DNA from: Hyperoodon ampullatus
Lineage: Eukaryota; Chordata; Mammalia; Artiodactyla; Ziphiidae
Assembly (NCBI GenBank): GCA_949752795.1
Contig: OX457061.1
Location: forward strand, 34,972,425 to 35,036,424
Length of the DNA: 64,000 nucleotides
Direction of reading: 5' to 3'
Positions 56,559-64,000 of the stretch are shown here, one piece after another. A program made the position numbers and the translations under genes. The number at the start of each line of letters is the position of its first letter. Position 1 is the stretch's first letter. A model generated the notes under the pieces. That model saw only the letters and a program-made list of their open reading frames with translations, ran no database searches and was not told the origin of the DNA.

Positions 56559-57128
56559 TTATTACTCAGTCATAAAAAGAATGAAATACTGCCATTTGCA
56601 GCAACATGGATGGACCTAGAGATTATCATACTAAGCAAAGTAAGTCAGAGAAAGACAAATATCATATGATATCACTTATATGTGGAATCTAAAATAATGA
56701 CACAAATGAACTTATTTACAGAAAAGAGACTCACAGATATAAAAAACAAACTTATAGTTACTAAAGGGAAAAGGAGAGGGGCATAAACTTGGAATTTGGG
56801 ATTAACAGATACACACTACTGTTTATAAAATAGGTAAACAACAGTGTTCTACTGTATATCACAGGGAACTATATTCAATATCTTATCCTATAATGGAAAA
56901 GAATCTGAAAAAGAATACATATATATATATATAGATAGATAGATAGGTAGATATACATATGACTGAATCACTTTGCTCTACATGCAAAACATTGTAAATC
57001 AACTATACTTCCATTTAAAAAAAAAAGAAAACAACATTCAAAATACATTTTCCTTAAAAATGGTTTGGATTAGGAAAATAAAGTTGTCAGAACTATAAAT
57101 AAATAAATAAGTTTAAATTTAAGAAAAA
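56559..57128 (+). mobile_element. 5'-truncated L1 3' end with apparent 3' transduction
   Basis: A perfect 14-base duplication, agaaaagttattct, lies at 56545-56558 and 57129-57142. The L1 part starts at 'tattactcagtcataaaaag' and ends in a first A run (57017-57026). About 95 more bases (57027-57120) follow inside the duplication. They carry AATAAA at 57077-57082 and overlapping AATAAA words at 57098-57110, then a short A-rich end. That is the signature of read-through past the L1 poly(A) signal. Confidence 0.87.
56920..56955. repeat. (TA)n(TAGA)n simple repeat
   Basis: A TA run followed by TAGA/TAGG units inside the L1 3' UTR. Confidence 0.85.
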
Positions 57129-57142
57129 AGAAAAGTTATTCT

Positions 57143-58439
57143 CAATCCTGGCTGGACATCAGAATTGTCTACAGTGCTTTTAAGAATTATGAGTTGCTGG
57201 ACTATATGATGATTTACTCAGTGAGGATCCATCTTCTCCCCAGCAGACTTTGCCTTCATCTCATTTGGCTACAACCTATCCACATGTCTACCCCAGACCA
57301 GTTGCTGGCAAAGGGAGACAGGGTTGTGAAGATTCATCCCCTGGGGCTGGAGCCTTGCTGACCTAGGAAAACTACCACCACTGTGGTTTCAGCATTATGC
57401 AATGTACCATGGTGTGTAAAAATTCACTTTAAAAACAAAAAGAAAAAAGAAAAAGGTCTCTGCCTTCAAAGCTCATATACTGTTCACTTAGGAAGACCAA
57501 ACATTGTAGGAAATAACTGGATAAGTAATTGATACAGGGCAAGAGAAGCAGAACCAACCTTTGTGAAGTACCTACCTAACCATGTGCCGAGTACTTCATA
57601 CTTGTCATCTCTATTAATCCTCACTTCAGTCTTATGAGGTCATTAGTGTCAATGGCATTTTACAGATGAAAAAAGCCATAAGTTCAGAGATTTCAGGACA
57701 TTTGAATTGGATTACTTATCTAGAACATGGTAAACTAGAATTTGTGTTCTTCTTTTTGGAATCTATGTTTGTTTGTTGATTTGTTTTGTTGTGGCAGCCT
57801 ATCAGCCTGTCTCCTAAGTAATAAAGAGCTTCTTCACCCTCATTCCAGTTTTCCATATGTGACGTGACCAAAATGCCTTCTATCCCTATACTTTGAGTGA
57901 ATAGGACAGGTATGGAGTGGCTATGTGTATTTCCTCAGGATTAATCCGTGCATGAAGTTCTTTGAATCAGAGCAATATTGTACAGCCCAGTTCTGCTCAT
58001 CAAATATCAGTCAGTGATTTATTGACAACCCAAACAAGTGATCCGTTCATGTAAGTTCATGATTTGTGAGGTATAGCATGCTCCCCTGCACAGTATCTAC
58101 CTCATTTCAAGCCTGCTCTATAATGTAAAAATGATGGATGTACAATAACTCTATCTACTGGTGCAGCTGTACCATTAACCAGAGATTTTTGTTTTGACTT
58201 TCACCATTATTTCACGAAATGGGAGTTCATTTCATAAAGAAGATGAGCTCATACAGGGAAATTGCACTTTGGGTTTTCTTAAGAGATGGTGATTCTTGTG
58301 ACATTGAGTTCATGGGCTCATGTTGTCTGATCCTATGGAAAGAATAATGCCAGTATGTGAATCAAATAATGGAAGGGGAATAAAATAAGTTTTGAGAAAC
58401 AGAGCTAATATAAGCTCAATTTATCGTAATTAGAAAAAT
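57143..58439. other. Intron 1, mostly unique
   Basis: One MIR (57570-57735). No exon recognised. Confidence 0.4.
57570..57735 (-). repeat. MIR SINE
   Basis: The order 'accatgtgccgagtacttc', 'tattaatcctcacttcagtc', 'ttatgaggtcattagtgtc' and 'cattttacagatgaaaaaag' is a reversed MIR. Confidence 0.7.
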
Positions 58440-58447
58440 GGATCTTG

Positions 58448-58566
58448 GGACTTCCCTGACGGTCCAGTGTTTAAGACTCCGTGCTCATGCTGCAGGGGGC
58501 ACAGGTTCAATCCCTGGTCGGGGAACTAAGATCATGCTCGGCACAGACAAAAAAAAAAAAAAAAAA
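58448..58566 (+). mobile_element. Short tRNA-derived SINE (Bov-tA/CHR-like)
   Basis: It begins 'ggacttccctgacggtccag', carries 'ggttcaatccctggtcgggga' and ends in a poly(A) tail. The 8-base duplication ggatcttg lies at 58440-58447 and 58567-58574. It is the same short type as at 21233-21340. Confidence 0.9.
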
Positions 58567-58574
58567 GGATCTTG

Positions 58575-58829
58575 AAAGAGTCTTTCTAAAAGGTGATGAT
58601 ATGGTGATGGAAAGTAGAGCTTTTTCTGTGAATGGACTCTTATCCCAAATTATCAAGTGAGGTAGAAGAAATACGATTCGTTTTATAATGCTTTAGTTAT
58701 TGATTTCATAGGAGTTTGCTTTCTGCTTGTTCACAGCCACTAACTAGCATACAGAGGAAGTGTTGCTTACTTATGTAAAGAATTTTTTAAGATAGAAAAA
58801 CTCGCTGTGGTTAAACTTAGTTATTTGTG
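58575..58829. other. Intron 1, unique
   Basis: No feature recognised. Confidence 0.4.
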
Positions 58830-59135
58830 TAGGCTCAGTTCTCTCCCTGGGATGCCCACCTCACTTCTCCATTGGCCTGAGGAGCACATACTCTGTTGTG
58901 CCACCTCCCCTATAAGGCCCTATGGCCCTCCTCTCCCAAGATTCCATGTTTTATATTCCCTCCAAGTGTGTCTTGTTATATCCATAACATTTAGTGTATT
59001 TATTGTTTTCTCACCTGATTTCCTCGATTAGATAGTGAGTGCCTTGAGGACTGGGAGAGTGACCTATTTATCTTGGTTTCCCCAACACCTTGGAGCAAAG
59101 AGCATGACACAGGTAGGTGCTTATGCCAAATGTAA
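58830..59135 (+). mobile_element. L2 3' end
   Basis: The segment 'gatagtgagtgccttgagga', then 'gtgacctatttatcttggtt' and 'ggtaggtgcttatgcc', follows the forward L2 3' end. Confidence 0.65.
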
Positions 59136-61368
59136 CTCAAGGAATCTTGGGACCTTCCCTGCTGCTGTGGGGGTTAGACGTGAGGTTAGACGTGCTCCAT
59201 CTGCCACCAAGTTCTGGGATGAAAAAGTATGAAGTGTTTATTGGTGCACGTGCACAAGTCACTTATCTCACAATTTTTCATCTGTCCTACTCCCTTCTCT
59301 CTTTTTTTATCAGGGCTGCATATCCTCTGTCCTGGCCAGAGCATCATTTAGAGTGTGTTCATGCAATTTTCAGTGTCTTCAAGTAAAGGTCTCAGGACTG
59401 AGATAACCAGTTTTGCTTGGTTATCCTGTTCTCTTATAAAAATCAATCCGTCGATCAGTCATTAACTTTTTATGGAAAGAGTCAATACAAAATAAACCTT
59501 GATTTAGAAGTTGATCATGCAAACATTTAACATAAGTGAGTTCAGTTAGGCAAACAAATAAAAAACTGAAAGAAAGACGAGTTTGAGAGAAGGAAAAATA
59601 ATGACCTCTTTGAATAGTGTGAATGATTCTTCATGAGCTTGGGCCCTGGGTGTGAGATGGGAGGTTGATACATTTGCTGAAATCTCTACTGGTCTCTGTT
59701 TATGATTTTAGCATTTAAAGATGCAGGTATGTTTTTCATGCTTCTTGGCCCCTGACCACAAGCCAGCTTCTTTATCTGGTAGTCAAACAAAAAAGTGATG
59801 ACCTAGCTCATAGTAGGAGGAAGAGGTGACTTCATTGGACTCCACATGAGACACGGCTGCTGGATGCTTTTTGGACGTTTTAAGGATTCTCAAGGATAAT
59901 TTTGATGAATTTCACCTTATACACTGACTAGAAACAGAATGTGACATTGTTGGAGGCACAAAATTTGTTGTCCAGATAGACTTTAGGGTTGGCAGGCTTT
60001 GTGAGCACCTTGTGTGTGTGTGTAGGGCTGAAGAGAGGGCAGGTCCATTCACCAGATCAAGGGCTGGTGCTGATGTTTGATCACCAAAACACCTCTAGGC
60101 CTAGGATTCTGATCTTGGTCCAACTGCCAGCCGAGGTTGAGCAAAGCCTTTTCATGCCTGCCTTTCCTGTATCAGAGGAAAAAAGAAACTGTTAAGGAAA
60201 AGGAAAGAACAAACAATGGTTTCAGCTAAGCAGTGGTTCCATTTAATAAGGGAATGGAGTGTGTTTTTATTTAATTTGAATGGAAAAGTCCCAGCCAATA
60301 GTTCCAAACCTGGGTTGGAATAACAGAATGACTTTGAGGGAGAGGGAGAGAGAGAGGATGCTTGGTTTTAAGTGCCTGCTGGATGTTGTGTGCTGGGTTT
60401 AATACATGACAGTCCTAAGTGGAAGGGACAACTCTCTCCATTGTGCCAAGGTTGCAACTGAATCTCAAGGACCCCTGAAGGTCACACAGTCAGTGTTGAC
60501 AAAGTCTAGACTACAGCCCAGGCCTATCTCAACCCAAAGTCTATACTTCTCTCACTGCAACTCTTAAAATTGGCATAGGGTGAAGGCTGATGGAGACTCC
60601 TGGGTGCTATTCCAGATTTGGGTGGAACATCAGGTTTAGGGGTTGCGTGTCAGGAGAATGAGTGGATTGTGAGTCTTTGGGTCCCCAGAGCCTTGGACAG
60701 AAAACCTGCTGATGTAATTAGGAGTTGTTCAGTTGGAGGGGAGGTGTTCAGAGTAGGGGTTCCAATGAAGTCATTTCTTTCCCATGGGTGACTGTAACCC
60801 CCCCAACACACACACACATACATGCGCAGGAGTGTTCATGCACATATCAACACATACACAGACACACTCACAGGGCATGTGTTTTCGCCCAGATAAGGGC
60901 TCCTTCCCCACCCCATCTCCAGCACATAGCCATGGGCACCTCTCTGTGGCTGAACCGTGTCTTGTATTAGGGTGCTCACAGGTAAGAACTCTCCACCCAG
61001 GGTCCGGAGAGTGTGCCTCCTTCATCTTTAAGCCTCCTCTCCCCCACAGTTCCTGGCACAAGGGTGATGAAGCTGCCTGATGGTTTGGGGTGATTTCTGA
61101 CAAGTTATATAAACCACCATTTGACACCTTTATGCTACTGGCTGTCCAGTTGTGTGCATACATACCAAGTGAAGCTGGATAACTTTTAAAAAATCACAAT
61201 AAAAACATTCCTAGCAAATTCTAGCAAAGCCAGTTCCCCAAGGAGGTTGGCTGGCTATTCAATCTTCTGGGAGTTGTCTGCAGGCCTTTAGATAATGAGC
61301 TCATTCTGGACTTAGCTCAAAATTAGAGACAGATGCAGTTAGAGGAACAGAATAAAGAAGCCTAAAAT
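59136..61368. other. Intron 1, mostly unique
   Basis: A CA-rich stretch (60806-60872) and a short GA run (60341-60358) are the only clear features. A worn MIR may lie at 60440-60530. No exon recognised. Confidence 0.4.
60806..60872. repeat. CA-rich low-complexity tract
   Basis: Interrupted CA/CATA units over about 65 bases. Confidence 0.75.
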
Positions 61369-61384
61369 TATGTGAGCCCTTTTT

Positions 61385-63369
61385 TTTTTTTTAACATCTT
61401 TATTGGAGTATAATTGCTTTACAATGGTGTGTTAGTTTCTGCTTTATAACAAATTGAATCAGCTATACATAAACATATATCCCCATATCCCCTCCCTCTT
61501 GCATCTCCCTCCCACCCTCCCTATCCCATCCCTCTAGGTGGACAAAAAACAACGAGCTGATCTCCCTGTGCTGTGTGGCTGCTTCCCACTAGCCACCTAT
61601 TTTACATTTGGTAATGTATATATGTCCATGCCACTCTCTCACTTCATCCCAGTTTACCCTTCCCCATTCCCGTGTCCTCAAATCCATTCTCTACATCTGG
61701 GTCTTTATTCCTGTCCTGCCCCTAGGTTCTTCAGAACCTTTTTTTTTTTTTTTTAGATTCCATATGTATGTATTAGCATAGGTATTTGTTTTTCTCTTTC
61801 TGACCTTCTTCACTCTGTATGACATTCTCTAGGTCTATCCACTTCACTACAAATAACTCAATTTCGTTTCTTTTTATGGCTGAGTAATATTCCATTGTAT
61901 ATATGTGCCACATCTTCTTTATCCATTCATCTGTTGATGGACACTTAGGTTGCTTCCATGTCCTGGATATTGTAAATAGAGCTGCAGTGAACATTGTGGT
62001 ATATGACTCTTTTTGAATTATGGTTTTCTCAAGGTATATGCCCAGTAGTGGGATTGCTGGGTCGTATGGTAATTCTATTTTTAGTTTTATAAGGAAGCTC
62101 CATACTGTTCTCCATAGTGGCTGTATCAGTTTACATTCCCACCAACAGTGCAAGAGAGTTCCCTTTTCTCCACACCCTCTCCAGCATTTATTGTTTGTAG
62201 ATTGTTTTGATGATGGCCATTCTGACTGATGTTGGGGTGATACCTCATTGTAGTTTTGATTTGCATTTCTCTAATGATTAGTGATGTTGAACATCCTTTC
62301 ATGTGTTTGTTGGCAATCTATCTATCTTCTTTGGAGAAATGTCTGTTTAGATCTTCTGCCCATTTTTGGATTGGGTTGTTTGTTTTTTTGATATTGAGCT
62401 ACATGAGCTGCCTGTATATTTTAGAGATTAATCCTTTGTCAGTTGCTTCATTTGCAAATATTTTCTCCCATTTTGAGGGTTGTCTTTTCATCTTGTTTAT
62501 GGTTTCCTTTGCTGTGCAAAAGCTTTTAAGTTTCATTAGGTCCCATTTGTTTATTTTTTTTTAATTTCCATTACTATAGGAGGGGGGTCAAAAAGGATTT
62601 TGCTGTGATGTATGTCATAGAGTGTTCTGCCTATGTTTTCCTCTAAGGGTTTGATGGTGTCTGGCCTTATATTTAGGTCTTTAATCCATTTTGAGTTTAT
62701 TTCTGTGTACAGTGTTAGGGAGTGTTCTAATTTCATTCTTTTACATGTAGCTGTCCAGTTTTCCCAGCACCACTTATTGAAGAGGCTGTCTTTTCTCCAC
62801 TGTATATTCTTGCCTCCTTTATCAAAGATAAGGTGACCATATGTGCGTGGGTTTATCTCTGGGCTTTCTATCCTGTTCCATTGATCTATCTTTCTGTTTT
62901 TGTGCCAGTACCATACTGTCTTGATTACTGTAGCTTTGTAGTATAGTCTGAAGTCGGGGAGCCTGATTCCTCCAGCTCCATTTTTCTTTCTCAAGGTTGC
63001 TTTGGCTATTCGGGGTCTTTTGTGTTTCCATACAAACTGTGAAACTTTTTGTTCTAGTTCTGTGAAAAATGCCATTGGTAGTTTGATAGGGATTGCATTG
63101 AATCTGTAGATTGCTTTGGGTAGTAGAGTCATTTTCACAATGTTGATTCTTCCAGTCCAAGAACATGGTATATCTCTCCATCTGTTTGTATCATCTTTAA
63201 TTTCTTTCATCAGTGTCTTATAGTTTTCTGCATACAGGTCTTTTGTCTCCTTAGGTAGGTTTATTCCTAGATATTTTATTCTTTCTGTTGCAATGGTAAA
63301 TGGGAATGTCTCCTTAATTTCACTTTCAGATTTTTCATCATTAGTGTGTAGGAATGCAAGAGATTTCTG
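61385..63369 (-). mobile_element. 5'-truncated L1, about 2.0 kb
   Basis: The same L1 subfamily and orientation as at 39640-41727, truncated at nearly the same point. A 16-base duplication with two mismatches, ttatg(tg/ca)agccctttt, lies at 61369-61384 and 63370-63385. It carries the 3' UTR and the C-terminal third of ORF2 and is not mobile. Confidence 0.95.
61773..63210 (-). pseudogene. L1 ORF2 C-terminal part, disrupted
   Basis: Reading down the minus strand, 63210-62551 is open for 219 codons, including [19 protein letters not shown], and ends where a homopolymer T run (62553-62562) differs from the other copy. After further breaks the ORF2 end is open again at 62153-61773 ([14 protein letters not shown] at the start, [15 protein letters not shown] words near the end). 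The reverse-transcriptase active site lies upstream of the truncation. Confidence 0.88.
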
Positions 63370-63385
63370 TTATGCAAGCCCTTTT

Positions 63386-64000
63386 AGTTTTTTATAATTG
63401 ATATGCCCAGCACTTCTTGATAATTATTGGAAATTTTTGAGCTTTATAGTGCTTGATGTAATCAGTCCATGTCTCTGATGAGCCAACTGTCTTAGGCAGT
63501 ATAGAACTCTAACTTTTTAATTGCTGTATTAGTCCTTTTTTGTCTTGGTAGAGAAAATGATCTAAAATAACCTCGTTTTGGGTGACTTGAGCTGTCAGTT
63601 AAATTTAAAAAGCTAATTATTTTTAAGCATTAGAGCCTTACAGATTCTAAAGTCACAGACTGGGAGCCAACCAACCATCCAGGGTGTAAATATTTCCTTT
63701 TGGGAGTAACACTGACAGATTCTTTCTAAATAGTTAATTCCAATTCCAGTGCCCCACCTCCACTCACAGACAAAGAGACATGGGGAAGCCTCACTAATTG
63801 GCAAAGCTGGACAGGTGTAAAAGATTCAGTGCATGCAAAAGCAAGACCCTGATCTTCTCTTGGGATGAGCGCAGAGCAGAGTGTGCTTGTAAGGGGCCGT
63901 TTGGGCTGCATGGAAGATGCTGGAAGTGGTCCAGGGTGGAGGTTTGGCAGGTCTCACTGCCTAAGTTTGAATCCTAGTTCAGTCACCTCCTGGTGTGTGA
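63386..64000. other. Intron 1, unique
   Basis: No recognisable feature. The last 60 bases ('ctaagtttgaatcctagttc', 'agtcacctcctggtgtgtga') look like the beginning of a forward MIR cut by the window edge. Confidence 0.4.

Larger units (their letters stand above)
11647..64000 (+). other. PALM2: PALM2 intron 1 (5' part)
   Basis: The intron opens with the consensus donor gtaagt at 11647. No downstream exon of PALM2 is recognisable up to the end of the window, and no other host gene is visible on either strand. The content is transposon relics, simple repeats and unremarkable unique DNA, described in the other entries. The extent is inferred from the absence of exon 2 and from the large first intron known in human. 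Confidence 0.65.

Noticed and set aside
11647..64000. Search for PALM2 exon 2
   Set aside because: No stretch encodes the expected EKRKRQ-type basic coiled-coil start after an acceptor; it is presumably beyond the window.
1..64000. BovB LINE, CRISPR array, complete endogenous retrovirus
   Set aside because: None seen. Only solo LTR-type fragments occur, with no internal retroviral genes, and repeats are not spaced like CRISPR.

Overview
This is ordinary mammalian nuclear DNA, most likely from a cetacean and probably a toothed whale. The evidence is a dozen tRNA-derived SINEs of the CHR type, which open with gggcttccctggtggcgcag and end in poly(A). Many are the short form ending in a 'gaggcccgcgtaccgc' tail. 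There are also many 5'-truncated L1 copies with the cetartiodactyl 3' end, and a small mariner element of the kind known from cattle and whales. I see no BovB LINE, which a ruminant window of this size would be expected to contain. There are no bacterial-type genes, operons or CRISPR arrays.

The only host gene I can support is PALM2 (paralemmin-2, now often the PALM2AKAP2 locus). A CpG island at about 10.96-11.52 kb leads into a start codon at 11602. The 15 codons from there to a consensus splice donor at 11647 spell the paralemmin-2 N-terminus exactly as I know it from other mammals. The downstream 52 kb on the + strand is then the first part of a very long PALM2 intron 1. I could not find the next coding exon, which should open with a lysine/arginine-rich coiled coil. 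The 11 kb upstream looks intergenic.

Layout: 0-10.9 kb is upstream DNA with a MaLR LTR, old and young L1 pieces, MIRs and an L2 relic. 10.9-11.65 kb is the PALM2 promoter and exon 1. 11.65-37.5 kb is intron with scattered SINEs, L1 3' ends, hAT-type DNA transposons and another MaLR LTR. 37.5-47.4 kb is dense in LINEs: two L2 relics that keep traces of reverse transcriptase, each interrupted by an L1 3' end, and between them a 2.1-kb L1. 47.4-64 kb holds L1 tails, a mariner MITE, a TG microsatellite and a second, closely related 2-kb L1 in the same orientation.

I found no undescribed biological system. The points most worth a second look are structural: two retroinsertions that appear to carry 3'-transduced DNA with their own AATAAA signals, a pair of direct L1 copies 20 kb apart that could recombine, several exactly dateable nested insertions, and an unusually long open frame running into the PALM2 start codon.
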